64,000 nucleotides of DNA from Medicago truncatula (GCF_003473485.1 NC_053043.1:31906576-31970575), one strand, 5' to 3'; numbered from the stretch's first letter, positions 23,999-37,700 are shown. The notes: generated by a model from the letters alone, not told the origin. Translations and numbers: made by a program.

Positions 23999-24801
23999 TT
24001 CTTTTATGCTTAGAATTAGAAGAGTCATCCAATAATTTACCCAAAAACAAGAAGAAGAATCATCCAATATGTATATTTTTATTTAGGGTACTATGTGTAT
24101 TTTTTTAATCTATGTAAAAAAATACGTGAAACATTGGTCGAAAAAAACACAACACAATGTTTCATTTATTTTGTGAAATTAAAAAGATTCTAACTCATGA
24201 TTCATGAATATATATACTATTTTGGGAGTTCAAACCCTCTTCATTTCCTCCCTCATATTTCCTCGTCAATACTACTCTTTCTGTCTTTTAAAAATTGTGC
24301 ATGGTTTTTAAGGAAATGATTATTAAGTTGATTTTAATGTTAAAATTGATATCATTTATTAAAACACCTCTATTAATTATAGTTAGTGGAGTAGTTATAA
24401 TTGAGACTTGAGAATACATTGTGACATTCCAGGTGAAGGAAAGAGAGGGTTATAGTTGAACTAGACCAATCTAATCATTTTAAAGCTAAAATATCATGCA
24501 AGACATGCATTGACATAATACATGATATCAGTAGTGAATTAGAAGCTACACTTAACTGCAATGCAGAAATAAATAGATCACTAAACTAGTTAAAAGGAAA
24601 AATGAAGACTCAAACAAAGAAAATAAGAAATTAAAAGAAACATTTTTCGCTGCTGAATTGCTGATAATGACTACGTAATTAGGAAAAGATTGTACAAATT
24701 AAACAAAAACTGTTACCCCTTAAACAACTGCACCAATAACATTATTCTCAATCAAATTTGAACTTACCTAGAATCAATATAACTAAAAAAGTCTACAAAA
24801 T

Positions 24802-27800
24802 TCAAATTTCATCACCATTCCAATTACCCTTTTCCTTTGGACCTGTTGGTCCTTCCTCTCCCAAGGCTTCTTTTGGTAAACTCCTAATAATATTTTCAAA
24901 ACCATCTCTTAACTTCCCAGGCAACGCCTTAGCCACATTCTTCAATTCAATATCTAGATCAAAGTCAATATGTGGACCCCACTCCCTAAAATAATTCAAC
25001 CATGCTGGCTCTTTAACTTCAGACCCTAAATATTCTGCACAAACCAATACATATTTTCCCATATCCATAACATTTCTACCTTTATTAGTATCATCTCTTG
25101 CACCTACTCCATTTTTCCCTAGTAGATTAAGGCCAGCATGTGGATATGATGCATGACCATGCAAAGAAGCATAAACAATAGGTCTTTTTGTTGGAAAATC
25201 AAAACTACTAGCATCACTTTGGAACTCAAGTTGAGATGAATCAATCCATTTACCAGCATTGTGTTGAGAGAAGTATACATGCCATAATTGACCATCGAAG
25301 TTACTTACCCTTAATGTCACATGCTCCCAATCACCAACATGTTCACCTGCTTTTCCCAATTTAATATCTATAAACTCTACTTTAGCTCTTCCAGCTCCAT
25401 TGAAAGGATAAAAAACCCACATGGCAATATCAGTGAATGTTCCTCCATACATTGGTTTCACATGTACATATGATTCTGCACTTTGTAGATTACCTTTCTT
25501 GACTCTCTCTTTGTTTGCATTATCAACTGGTAGGTCAAGCCAACAGGAACCATCAGTGTTAGGATCCTGAGGAAGGTTATTACCATTTTGTGCTATTGGA
25601 ACAGGATTTGATTCTCGACCTTTCTTGTATAGTAATGCTCCATTGGAGAAAAACCAATTAACCGAGGAAGGTAAGTATTCTTCATCGGAATGTAAGTATA
25701 AGAATGGAGCATTAACTTGGAGTAGTGCATCAATTTGTTTTTTACTAGGCATGATTTGTGTAATAGAATCAATATTCTTCAAACATGAAATTGATGGCGG
25801 GTTAATATTCCCACCATTTTGAGCAACGAATGTGCCAACTCGAACACCGAGAGCTTTAATTCCTCTATTAATTGGTCTAACATCGTAGAAATTTAAGCCG
25901 TTTGATCCCCAAATCAATGTAGACGATTCACATTGCTCTGTGAGGTCTGATCTGACACACATGACTTTGTTGGTGGAAGGTTTATCTTGTGTTTTGGTGA
26001 CAACATGGCCTACAGCATGGTAGCCATTAGGTGCTATTGGTAGCCAGATATACAAAGAAGAGTCTTGAGTAACCGTGATGGATGCAGTGTTCAATACTAG
26101 TGAGTAATCAACAGGTGGCTTTAAAGTGCCATTAGTCTTTCCTGAAATATCCTTTGCTACAAGAACATAACCAAAAAGAGGCTTGCTGTTGGGTTGGCTG
26201 TAACTGCCTAACATAGAGTATCCATACCTCAATCCTGTTGGTTCATACACTGAGGCGCCTTGATTGTCCGGTCCACCTTCGTAGGTGCCCCAAACTTTGC
26301 TGAATGTTGATGCTTGCATCACATGCAGCTCACCAAGATCGATGATTGTATTTGCGAAACTGGTACCTGTATTTTGCAATTCAACACTTGCTACAGTTAG
26401 CTGCATTCACTATATTGTATTGCAAGAGAACAGAAAATTGAAATTACATAAAGGATACCTTCTGGCCAAGAAGGTTGTGAAACAGGAAGCTTGGATGTGT
26501 AGTGAATGTGGCGAGAGCGGGATCGCTTTTTCTTGAAGACATTCTTTATCTCTGCAAACAAAAAAACATGTGGTTTGGTAAAAAAAAAAACTATAAGGTA
26601 GCTGATAGCTGAAAAATTAGCTTATAATTGATGGCTGATAGCTAATAGCTTATAGCTGAAAAGTTAGCTGATTAAAATTAAAAGTGTTTGGTAAAATTAG
26701 CTGTTAAAGTGACTATAAATAAAAAATGACATAAAAGGACATGCTTCTTTAATTTTTTTTAATATCATATATATAATTTTTTTTGAAGGAATCATATATA
26801 TAATTTTAATTACTTAACACATTTATTTTTAAATATTTAAATATATTTTAAATTATTTTCATCTCCAAAATAATAAATGTATTTATGAATTCAATCAAAT
26901 TTTTTTATTTAACAATTTTTATTTTATTTTTATGAATTTTATTTAACTAAACTTGCTTCACTATTATGAATTCTATATAAAATTATATATTACATGAATT
27001 ATGAGCAAAGTAAAAAAAAAACAAAAAAGTGGACAAGAAAATTTAAAAAGCCATACATAGTAAACATGGTTAGTTTAAGAAGATAGTGGGTAGTTTTTTT
27101 TATTATAATAAAATAAAATAAAATTAAGAAAAGGTTAAAATGGGAAGAAAGTATAAAAAGCTACAAGCTATAAGCTAAAAAGCTACTTGGATTAGCTTCT
27201 TAAAAAACGCTATAAGCTAGTGAGAAAAGCTTTTTACCAAACATATCTCATTTTATCAAAACAAGCTTATAAGCTAGTCCAACAAGTTATAAGTTAGCTT
27301 TTTTGTGTTACCAAACACAGCCTTAATGCAAGGGGAATAAGGTCTTTTGTTAATTATTAAGTTCAAATATTAGGTCTAACAAATACTTATAAAATCAACT
27401 TATAAGATGAGGAGTGTTATTCCTTGTAAACTTTTTTAGCATAATTTTCCATGTGAATTTGATTTGGAGTAAGTATCTATTAGAGACCTTAAAATTAATA
27501 ATATTCTATGGAAATCTTGGGAAGCTCGCTAAGAATTAGCTTTTCCAGAACCCAAAAACAAATATCATAGATGCATAGAATTAGCTTGCTAAGAATTGTC
27601 TTTTATTTTGTCGTCTAAGTGAGAGTCGGTTGTGTTGTTCGTTTTCTTGCTGTGGCGATTTAAGTTTTCATTTTGTTGCAGTGTTTATTCGGTTTGAATT
27701 GATAGATTTTCTTCGTTTAGAGCACATTACAAATTCAAGTAATGTTTTTAGCGTCTTCAATGTTATAGATCCTTAGCCAAATTGGATATTTCGGACACCT

Positions 27801-30800
27801 TAATTTCGTCTTGGTGTAGGCATGTTACTTTTTTGCTCTAAATATGACTATTGTGAGTTTGTTCAGAATTTCATCATTTTTTATTTTAATGACTTTGAGA
27901 TTTGTATTTTTCTTAGTCAAGTAATTTCTACAAATTTGATGAATTAATATTGCTTTCAGCAATAGGAAAAAATAATCAATAAACCGTGATTAACAAAAAA
28001 TATATTCAAGTTGTATTATTTGGACACACGACTTCCTATATTGTATCTTGACACCATATATTATTGATGGTTGACATTGGACTCGAGAGAACAACCACCC
28101 ACAAAGGAGAAAGAAACAATCTATTTAAAAAAAATAACATAAAACTTGGTAAACCATTTCATGTCAAAATTTGTGTAAAAAAATTAGACTATACCATCCA
28201 AAAAAATTTGTTCTCACCGTTAAGTATTCATCGAGTCCTAATTGCATATAGCAATCATTGGTGTGAAAATTTTTTCTTCCAGTGGCGGAGCCAAACCTAA
28301 TTTAATAAGAGGCCCAAAATATGAGAAATATGTAGACACAATTTCAAATAAAAAATGTTCAAGCACACATACAAAAGGTAGAAAAGGAAAATATATATAT
28401 ATATTTTTTTTTTAAATAATTAAATGATATGTCGTTTTAATTGTGTTTGAATGAATTGTCCACCAACTTATTAATTTTAGGGAGAAGGTATGCATCCTTG
28501 GGACATGCCTTGTACAAGTCAGTGCAGTCGATGCACATGCGTCATTTGCCACTTGATTTCTTGACTAACACCACTATATATAATTTATCTTTGAAACAAA
28601 CTTGGTTTAGAGGAGCCCATCTATGATGTTTCGAATTTATATGGCTTTGTCCTATGATTGACATCGGCGCCTTTCAGCAATTTACTTCTCATTGTGGCTC
28701 AAGGACAAAAGGAAAGGTAGAGAATCCCCCCTTTCTTATGACGTTTATTGCTACTTCAGTGTTCATTGAAATTCCATTCTACTAGTTGTGCTAAATGACC
28801 TAAATTTTTTGTTGAAGCATGTTGAAGATGTTCAATATGAGATCATTTATGCTGGGAGCTTTGAACGATGAATGTGAATCTGAAATTTGTGCATGATTAT
28901 GAGTTTGATTGTGATCTCTAGACGACAAATTCTAGAGGACATTCTGCAACGAAGCTAGAGGTTGACACTAGAGTTAGACCGACAAGTTTGGGTGATGAAC
29001 ATGCACTAGCTAAGGCATAATATGAAGGAGATCAATCGTTGTGCTTCATCTTCTTCACAGACGACATAAAGGATCGTATTTAAATTGTCCTTTTGAACTT
29101 AGATCGCGGAAAGGCGATTGAAGGTGGCATTCTTACCACGAGTTGATCTGGAACCGATCATCAAAATCTCAATCGAAAGAGGTTACGATTGCGAGATTGA
29201 TAAAATTTGAGAGAATTAAGTGTTGATTACCATAGATGGCGTCAATATTCTTATGCAGAATAAAACTATGATGGCATGTTGGTGTACTTCTCAATGCAAG
29301 ATTCTAGCGTGATGGAGGTTGTTCTCTGGTGAGGGGAAATGTACATGCAAAAAAGGTTAGCACTCTAACACTTAAGTTAGTATCCGATTGAGGTGGAAAA
29401 CTGTGGAATATGTGCATCATACCTTGGCGTGTCCATGGTCATGCTTATATAGATATGGTCCTTATAACTGTCCCCGAACTATCTTGCGTGAGATGCGGAA
29501 GACAGTTGAAGGATAATCTAATGGTGCAGAGTGTAGGAGATGTGTTCCTATACAATGAGGCGCACTGGATGATAAGGATGAAATTGAGAGAAAAATAATA
29601 ATCTATAATTAATTGATCTAGCTTTATCAAAAATAAGATATAATCTATTAAATCTAAACTATAAGCTCATGAGAAAAAATGTTACCAAACAAATCTTTTT
29701 TTTTATCATATGAATTTTAAGTTTAAGGTATGAATTTTTAATGAATACTCCCTCCGTTCCTTTTTAAGTGTCACTTTTGGAGAAATTTTTGGTTCCTATT
29801 TAACTGTCACTTTCAAAGTTCAATGCAACATTAAATGTTGTTTTACCAATATTGTCCTTAGTTATTTATTGCGGAGAGAGAAATATATGAAATGAGATAT
29901 TAAATGAATAAGGTCATTATAGTAAAAGTATAGCTTATTGCATCAAAAGTAGTATCAATTGTTGATTGTCTTGGTTTGTGTAAAATGTCAAAACGTGACA
30001 ATTAAAAAGGAACGGAGGTAGTATTGTTTTTGGGTTTCATAATGGATTGTTTTACTTGGATAAATTACAGTTTTTGTCATGCAAGTTAATTTTAGGTTTT
30101 ACTTTAGTCCTTTAATTTTTGTCATTTCATTCGAGTTTCTAAGTTAGAAATGCTAGACATTTTGGTCCCTTAAGTTTTATTTGTTTCATTTTACTCTTTT
30201 AAATTTCAAATATCATAACTTTGGCCCTTTAAATTACAAGCATTAGACATTTTCGTCCTTTCAATCAATGTCTAAAATGAAACCTAACAATAGGTTAAGG
30301 GACCAAACTATCAATTGTTTATTACTTAAGTGCTCAAAATATCTAATAATTTAACTTACTTGATAAAAATGGAAAGAAAAAGTCATTAAAGGGCAAATTG
30401 TCTAACATTTATAAATTAAGTGATGGAAATGGAACAGAAAAAATATAAGGGACATAACTGAAACCTTAAAATTACTTACGGGACCAAAAATCTTGTTCAC
30501 AGGTGAATCCTACTGCACAAGAACACTGCCCAAGGTTGATCCTGGTTGTTGAACCGATCTCTAACTCACTTTCGCATGCATCGCTGAATTTCACAAAAGC
30601 AATTACGTTGATCCTTCTATATAAGATTGGTTCCACGTCCCATGTATGATCATATTTTTTACATTTTATCACACTTATCTCTCGAGTTCACATATTGACT
30701 TGAGCTTTTGAGAATATTTGGATTTAGTTTTAAATTGGCTTGTTATCTCGCGTGTTCTTCCTTGCTCTCCTTCTAGTTATACTATTCAGCTTGAAGGATC

Positions 30801-31254
30801 TAGTCAGTTTTTTAAATAGATTTGTTTTTGTATGCATTTGATTTGGACAGCTTGTGTTTAAATTATTTGGAAGGAGTGAAATTATCGTCTTTTGATGGTT
30901 AGAGGCCAAGAATTCAAATTCATCTTATTTTGGTGGTTAAAGGCCAATAATTCAAATTTACCTTTTGAGTTGAGTTCTTGATGGCATAATCCGTTGGTTT
31001 GTCTTGTGCACTTGGTTGTCAATTTTGTGATGTTATTTCTTTGTTTTTTTTGTTGTTTCGATTTTTTTATTCTTATATATTGATACTTTGTTGTTGTTTC
31101 AAACCAAAAATTAAATAAATAAAGATAAAGTAACAGTGACAAGAAGAAAAGTACCTAAAAGTTGACCCATTGGTGTAGCTCTAGGAAACCCCATTGATTC
31201 AATTGCCATGAAAAGCACAACACAAACACAAAGAATCCTCACATTCGTGCCCAT
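24802..31254 (-). CDS. Vps62/DUF946 family protein, copy 3, with signal-peptide exon and long intron
   Basis: Three exons: 31254-31155, 26551-26459 and 26366-24802, phases 1 and 1, 585 residues. Exon 1 (MGTNVRILCVCVVLFMAIES, then MGFPRATPMGQLL) is the same length as in copy 2 and is again signal-peptide-like. Exon 2 is basic (EIKNVFKKKRSRSRH). Exon 3 carries the full Vps62 body and ends KEKGNWNGDEI. Intron 1 is about 4.6 kb and full of transposon debris (a Tourist-like element, a Ty3 reverse transcriptase scrap, a Stowaway, a LINE tail). The flank before exon 1 matches copy 4 only for about 120 bp, so the TATA-bearing part of the shared promoter is not evident. Exon 3 is intact and very similar to copy 2. 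Whether the distant exon 1 is really used is uncertain. Confidence 0.75.
26567..27322. mobile_element. Tourist-like MITE in intron 1 of Vps62 copy 3
   Basis: The right end reads TACCAAACACAGCC followed by TTA; the left end TGTGGTTTGGTA is its imperfect inverse. Subterminal AGCTGATAGCT/AGCTTATAAGCT-type words repeat in both orientations, as in many plant hAT/PIF MITEs. The left boundary and target duplication are not clear. Its left end lies about 15 bp from the exon 2 acceptor (minus strand). Confidence 0.65.
27323..28439. other. Intron 1 of Vps62 copy 3, no gene seen
   Basis: AT-rich intronic sequence. At 28281 the phrase CAGTGGCGGAGCCAA looks like the terminus of a plant hAT-type element (compare the intact one at 40681-41311), but I did not find a matching right end. 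Confidence 0.45.
28440..28590 (-). pseudogene. Ty3/gypsy reverse transcriptase fragment
   Basis: On the minus strand this translates to a recognisable piece of Ty3-type reverse transcriptase: VVLVKKSSGK, then RMCIDCTDLYKACPKDAYLL and P-K-I-N-KLVD, with one stop in place of the usual Trp. It lies in intron 1 of Vps62 copy 3, antiparallel to nothing else recognisable. The DNA on its right (to about 29640) may be further remnants of the same element, but it is too decayed to name. Confidence 0.65.
28591..29747. other. Unassigned intronic sequence, possibly transposon remnant
   Basis: This stretch is less AT-rich than its surroundings and lacks a long frame. Its base composition and position beside the Ty3 reverse transcriptase scrap suggest decayed LTR-retrotransposon DNA, but no domain is visible. 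Confidence 0.35.
29748..30021. mobile_element. Stowaway-like MITE, copy 3 (different family)
   Basis: Terminal inverted repeats CTCCCTCCGTTCC and GGAACGGAGGTAG with TA on both sides. Subterminal TTTTTAAGTGTCAC and GTGACAATTAAAAAGG are also inverted. 274 bp. Distinct in its interior from the copies at 9223 and 21815. Confidence 0.85.
30060..30485. repeat. Long imperfect inverted repeat (MITE-like)
   Basis: Left half phrases (TTAATTTTAGGTTTTACTTT, GACATTTTGGTCCCTTAAGT) are answered in inverse order on the right (TAAGGGACATAACTGAAACC, then TTAAAATTACTTACGGGACC). About 420 bp, non-coding, of the legume 'GTCCCT' repeat style. Confidence 0.55.
30486..31154 (+). mobile_element. LINE 3'-end remnant in intron 1 of Vps62 copy 3
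   Basis: From about 30840 one frame reads IWTACV, then FWWLKANNSNLPFELSS and WHNPLVCL, which resembles the end of legume LINE ORF2; an A-rich tail lies near 31108-31130. A block with GGTTA(G/A)AGGCCAA is present twice 51 bp apart. It ends only about 25 bp before the exon 1 donor of Vps62 copy 3. The left portion (30486-30840) is unassigned. Confidence 0.5.
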
Positions 31255-33029
31255 AATTTCGACAAACCCTTCTTTCCACCACCTCAGATCTCTAAGTTAC
31301 TGTCCAAAAAAAAAAAAACTCAGTTTCCTAACCTCAAGTCAACTCTTTTTTGTTCTTACCCTTGACTATGATAGGTCGTGAAGTTTGATAAAAATTATAG
31401 AATAATTATGATGGTTGGACTCATTTAATAGTAATATTTATTATTTATTTTTTGTGTCTCTTTTAATATGTAAATTTTTATTTGTATTAAGAAACTAAGA
31501 GGATCCTAACTCGTGAATATGGCGGGGTGGGCGACCGTCACGGTGCCATTTCATTAGGGACACAAAAATTATTATTTATATTTTTTTTGAAGGAATTATT
31601 ATTTATACTTAGTAGGTAGTGGTATATATATATAGATTTTTTTTTTTTTAAATTCGCTTTGATTAATTGTATCAAAAATATTTTTTTAAAGAGCCTTGAT
31701 TCTGAAAGATTTTTTTGTTGATTTTCTAGCAAAAATACAAGAAGAAAGACATTCGATGAATTAAAATTACATCACTTTATTGATTCGCAAATTACACCAA
31801 AAATATTAGGACTGAACCTGATAAATGGAATTACCTCTACAATTTTTTAATAATAGTTTTACAATAATTACATATCATATATTTTTTTATTTATAAATTT
31901 ACAGAAGAAACTTGATTGAATTGCAACATCATCTTATATAAAAACTAAATAAAACAAAGAATCAGAAGAAACTTAATTGAATTGAAATTAACTTTCTTTT
32001 AATGGTATCTGGTAATGCTCAATGCATTACTTTAGTTTATAAAATAAAAGATATATATATAAAAAATAAAAAAAATAAAAAAAAAACTTTGGATTGCAAC
32101 CTAGAAAATAAAACAAAGAAGAAACAATTTACCCAAAAAATGCAGGGCAGAATCAGAAAAACAATGATATAGCCTGTAACACAAATCTCTTGCTATGAGC
32201 TGATATATTTTTTTCTTTCTAAAGCAATAGAAATTCTCTAATTCTCTCAATTATTTATCTCTTTTAATCAACTAATAAGGTTAGCAATGGAAGGAAACCC
32301 TTGGGCAAGCTGCAGATGAAAAGAAAGAGAAGAATAAATTTTAAGAAAAATAGGATAAACTTTATTTTTTGAATATAGGAAAAACAGTTTCCCTAAACTT
32401 TTTTGTACTTTCTGTTAATTCAGCACATATAAACGTGCTTAATTTGATTACCTAAATATGTGGATTTATCGCCAAGTGTGGTGACATCCTGAAAAGATTG
32501 AAAACATAAATATCCAGCAAGCAACTAAAAGAAGAAATGCCTCCAAAAAATAAAAAAAATAAAAGAGGGTGTTGAAATTGACTCAAAAGTTTCTGAATAA
32601 AAAGATTGTTGCTAAAAATATAAATATTTGTTTAAAATATATTTTGCGCCGAAGGAGGAAAAAAAACAGTATCTTCAACATGATATCCGTTTCAAATTTA
32701 CGAGATATATTTCTTTTAAATACATATCCTGTATTAGATGAAAAGTGAGAAGTAGAGGAAAAACAAGGATTAGAAGCCAACAACAAAACTAGGATTTGTA
32801 GAGATTTCTCTTGGTAACAAACATTAGGGTTGAGATTGAAACACCGTTGATTCACCTTAGCAAACACTATTAGGATTGAGTCTCTTGGTCACGGAAAGAG
32901 ATTCGAGACTTTGGGTAGAATTAAGTTTGAAGACTGATTCTTGAAACCCATTGGAATCTTTTATAAAGTTACTCAATAATTATAGTGGAACGGAGAACTG
33001 TTATCTCCCCTAATGTATGGTGGTTTTAA
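31255..33029. other. Intergenic, upstream of Vps62 copy 3
   Basis: The first 110 bp matches the region upstream of Vps62 copy 4 exon 1 (TTTCCACCACCTCAGATCTC and neighbours), then similarity stops near 31370. The remainder is AT-rich; 31507-31735 is a repeat related, in inverse orientation, to 37640-37922. No gene seen. Confidence 0.5.
31507..31735 (-). repeat. Repeat related in inverse orientation to 37640-37922
   Basis: Read on the minus strand it shares TTAATCAAAGCGA, CTACTAAGTA and a G/C-rich end (ATGGCACCGTGACGGTCGCC) with the plus strand at 37640-37922 (ATGGTGTCATGAGCGGCCGT). Family unknown; probably a degraded class II element. Confidence 0.5.
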
Positions 33030-34500
33030 TTAAGGAGATAGGGAGATATATGCGGAATTTTATCTGGAGTGAAGACCTTAATAGAAGAAAAAACACTAGT
33101 GACAGTTGCTTGGAACATTGTGTGCACTCACATTGCAGAAGGAGGCTTTGGCATGATGTCTCTTCATAGTGAAATGAAGCTTCTAATTTAAAGCTTTGTT
33201 AGGAGATTTTTCATTTTGAAAATCATTGGGCTAATTTCCTCTGAATTCGAGTCATGAAAGGAAAAAATTTCATTGGTTATCACATACTCTCATCCATCTG
33301 GAATGGCCTCAAATCATAATCTTTAACACATCATTAATAACATTATCTGGTTGCTTCATTATAGTAAAAGAATACAAATTTTGCTTCATGGTTGGAGTGG
33401 AGTGCCTTTGACTTAGTTGCTCAATATTCCACAACATGTCCATACAAACCTCCAATCCACGGTTAATGATTGTTAAATCTCAGTGGCATATCGCAATTGA
33501 TTTGTATATTTCCTCCCCCACTCTTTTGCAGCATATTAATCAATTGATCATACATTTAGATCACATTGAGGATCATCTGATTTGGAAGAATACTACCTCA
33601 GGGAGCTCACTCTTAAAGATGCTTATTAATATTTCTCACCAACTGATCACTAAAAGCAGTGGTCTAAAACTATTTGGAATACAAGTATACCTCCCTCAAA
33701 ATCCTTCATGGTTTTGAGATTTATTCACAAGAAGTTGCCAGCATATGAGAATTTAGTTGTTAGAGGTTGCCACATGCCCTTAATGTGTAACTTGTGCAAC
33801 AAGCAATCTGAAACCTCTGAACACTTCTTCCTACATTGTCCATTTCCAATTGCTTTATGGAACTGACTTCACTATATTATTGAGCATAATATAAATATCA
33901 GTTCCATATTACCCATCTTTGATGACTACAACAAAGGTTGGAGCCCCCAATGCAAGTTGGTTATTATTTCTATGGTTATCCACATTATCAACACAACATG
34001 GTTTAGCATAAACAACTATATATTCAACAACATCCGAGAAACTTTGAGCACAACCGTTGCAATGACGACTGCTAATGTCTCCCTTGTTGGGAATCTCAAG
34101 AGATTTACCACATGTCTATCAATCTCTGACTTTGTGATCCTGGAAAGCTTTCAAAGTGTTAATAATCATCCAAAGGCTCCTAGAATTTTACAAGTGATTT
34201 GGCATTCTCATATCCTTAGTTGGATAAAGTACAATATTAATGCCACTGCACTAGGTAACCCTGGCCTTTCTGGTTGTGCAGTCATTTTTAGAAACAATCA
34301 TTGAAAAAGCCTTGGTTGATTTTTTTTTTTCTAACCTTGAAATCTCAAATGCTCTATATGCTAAGATTATGGGAGTCATTCTTTCTAATTAGTGTGCTCT
34401 TTAGAAGAGTTGGCATAGTCTTTTGATCAAAACTCTAAGCTAGAGACATTGGCTTTCATGTCACCTCACATTGTTCCATGATAGATAAAGAATAGACGGA
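33030..34500 (+). pseudogene. Degraded LINE: RT C-terminus, zf-RVT and RNase H
   Basis: Broken frames in one direction give a coherent LINE order. The RT C-terminal region at about 33050-33200 has RNFIWSEDLNRRK, then VAWNIVCTHIAEGGFGM. The zinc-binding zf-RVT region at about 33700-33870 has MCNLCNKQSETSEHFFLHCP. An RNase H-like segment at about 34220-34420 has NPGLSGCAVIFRNNH, then SNLEISNALYAKIMG. Many stops and frameshifts; no poly(A) or target duplication could be placed. It lies just downstream of Vps62 copy 4. Confidence 0.75.
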
Positions 34501-34724
34501 TTAACTACCTCTCGAAGATGAGCACCATGAACTTTTTGATATCCCATATCTTAACAGAAGGTAATTACTGGTTTCATTTAATTTCATAAGGATTTGTACT
34601 ACAAGAACTCGGAGATATAATTACTGGTTTCATTTAATTTAATTTTTTCAAATCAAACACAAACTATAACCCCTAATACAATCGCACCACTAAGAATCAA
34701 TATAACTAAAAAAGTGTACAAAAA

Positions 34725-37700
34725 TCAAACTTCATCACCACTCCAATTATTCTTTTGCTTTGGACCTGTTGGTCCTGCCTCTCCCAACGCTTCTTTTGGT
34801 AAACTCCTAATAATATCTTCAAAACCGTTTTTTAACTTCCCAGGCAATAACTTCTCAACATTCTTCAACTCATCATCTAGACTATAGTCCACGTGTGGAC
34901 CCCATTCCCTAAAATAATTCAACCATGCTGGCTCTTTAACTTCAGACCCTAAATACTCTGCAGAAACCAATACAAATTTTCCCATATCCATAACATTCTT
35001 TCCTTTATTAGTATCATCTCTTGCACCTATTCCATTTTTCCCTAGTAGAACAAGACCAGCATGTGGATATGATGCATGACCATGCAATGAAGCATAGACA
35101 ACAGGTCTTTTTGTTGCACCTATTCCATCTTGGAACTCAAGTTGGGATGAATCAATCCATGAACCAAGATTATGTTGTGAGAAATATACATGCCATAATT
35201 GACCATCCAAATTACTTACCCTTAATGTCACGTGCTCCCAATCACCAACATGTTCACCTATTTTCCCTAATTTCACATTTAAGAACTCCACTTTTGCTCT
35301 CCCAGGTCCATTAAAAGGGTAAAAAACCCACATGGCAATATCAGTGAATGTTCCTCCATACATTGGTTTCACATGTACGTATGATTCTGCACTTTGTAGA
35401 TTACCTTTCTTGACTCTCTCTTTGTTTGCAGCATCAGCAGGTAGGTCTATCCAATAGGCACCATCAGTATTGGGATCCTGAGGAAGGTTAGTACCATTTT
35501 GTGCTATGGGAACAGGATTTGATTCTTCACCTTTCTTGTATAGTAATGCTCCATTGGAGAAAAACCAATTAACCGAGGAAGGTAAGTATTCTTCATCAGA
35601 ATGTAAGTATAGAAATGGAGAGTAAACTTGGAGCATTGCCTCAATTTGTTTTTTATTAGGCATGATTTGTGAAATAGAATTGAGATTCTTCAAACATGAA
35701 ATTGATGGAGGGTTAGTATTCCCACCATTTTGAGCAAAGAAGGTACCGACTCGAACACCAGGAGCTTGAGTTCCTCTATTGATTGGTCTAACATTGTAGA
35801 AATTGAAGTTGTTTGATCCCCAAATCCACGAAGAAGACTCACATTGGTCTGTGAGGTCTGATCTGACACACATGATTTTGTCAAGTGAAGGTTTATCTTG
35901 TGTTGTGGTGACAACATGTCCTAAAGCTTTGTATCCATTAGGTGCTATTGGTAACCAAATATAAAGAGTGGAATCTTGAGTAGCCTTGAAGGATGCGGTG
36001 TTCGATACAAGTGTGTAATCAACTGGTGGTTTTAAAGTTCTACCTGTGGTACTTGAAGAAACATCCTTTGCTACAAAAACATATCCAAAAAGAGGCTTAT
36101 TGTTTGGTTGGCTGTAGCTACCTAACATAGAGAATCCTTTAGGTATTCCTGTTGGTTCATACACGGAGGCGCCTTGATTGTCCAGGCCACCCTCGTACGC
36201 ACCCCAAACTTTGCTGAAAGTTGATGCTTGATACACTTGTAGCCCACCTAGATCGAGGAATCCGCCTGCGAAACCATTACCTGAATGTCGCAATTCCAAC
36301 ACTTGGTATAATTAGCATGCATTCACTACTAGAATGTATAAGAGGACAGAAAATGAGAAACACATAATGGATACCTTTTGGCCAAGAAGTTTGTGCAATT
36401 GGAAGTTTGAATGTGTAGTCAATGGGGCGAGAGCGGGATCTTGGTCGCTTTTTCTTAAAGATGTTCTTATTCTCTGCAAACAAAAACATGTGGTAAGACA
36501 ATTACACGATTTTGTTAATGATCTTGCGGTTGTGAAATTATCATTATCATCATTGTATTTGCTGCATTATTATCAACAGAAGGGAAAAGCTCGTAGAATA
36601 AAGGTACTCTGTTATGTAGTATCAAATGCATACATAGTGAAATAAGACTTGCACAAATATGAAGTATAATATAAGTTTTTTTTTAAGGAGAAAAGTCCAT
36701 ACACCAAATCTCTAGAAATTCAACCCAATATAATAACAATAATAAGGCTCGTTAATTTAGTTAAGGGATAGAATATATAACTATAAATTAGAATATGTTT
36801 TTCTAGATTGCCTTTTAAAAAATTGTGAATATTTTATCTAACAGTGAAAATTGTTGGAGTATTTTCGTACCACACATTTTCACGCAGCCTCAACAAAAAT
36901 GTGTGGTACAACAAATACAAATAGAGTATATTACATAGTTAAAATGTGTGATACATAATTATTATATTGTATCTCGTTGTATTGAACACGAAATAATATA
37001 AACATCTTTTCTTAAAAATAAAATAAAATACGGTAGCATTGTAAAACTTCACTCTAACCCATAGCAAAGGGCATGTAAGACTATTCAGTCAAATGGATTC
37101 ATAAAATGAATATATTTTTTTTTCCATTTGATTGGACGGCCAAACAAGGAAACCCACTTTTCAATAAATTTTCCTTCCTCAACTTTTTTTTATAAATTTT
37201 CCTTCTTCCTCTTAGGAGTATAATTTATTTTGCATATCTCTCATGTATGTATTATTTATTTGCTTATAATTTTTTAATATGAATATTTAATAAAGATTCA
37301 ATCTCTTCGGTTTAATATTTCATCAAAAATAAATTTAAAAATTTCATCAATAGTTTTATAACATCTATCCATAACTTTATATTATTACATTTTAATATTT
37401 AAATATGTTTTTAAAATATATATATTTAAATAATAGAGGTCCCACGTAGAGAGAAGATGTTTACAGTAGCATATATACTCACTAAACCATCTTCTATTTT
37501 TCTTCGCGATGGAAGTACCTATGAGGTAGATTATTTGGATTAGGTGTAGGTTGGTCCCAAGACTTTTGATGTTATGAGCGAATCAATAAAATTGTTCTGT
37601 TTTGATTAAGTATTTTTATCATATATTTTTTGCTGCAAAAAATTCATTCATAAATAAAGTTTTTTAAAAAATATTTTCAATAAAATTAATCAAAGCGAGT

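Larger units (their letters stand above)
22913..24801. other. Intergenic between Vps62 copies 2 and 3
   Basis: From about 22915 to 23090 the sequence matches the upstream region of Vps62 copy 4 (38850-39075), sharing GATCCACTCAC, TTCTCATTTTCCACTTTTGG and TTTGTCCCTTTCATTAAG. The rest holds a decayed repeat at 23468-23832, a SINE at 23868-23998 and AT-rich DNA. No gene is seen. Confidence 0.6.
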
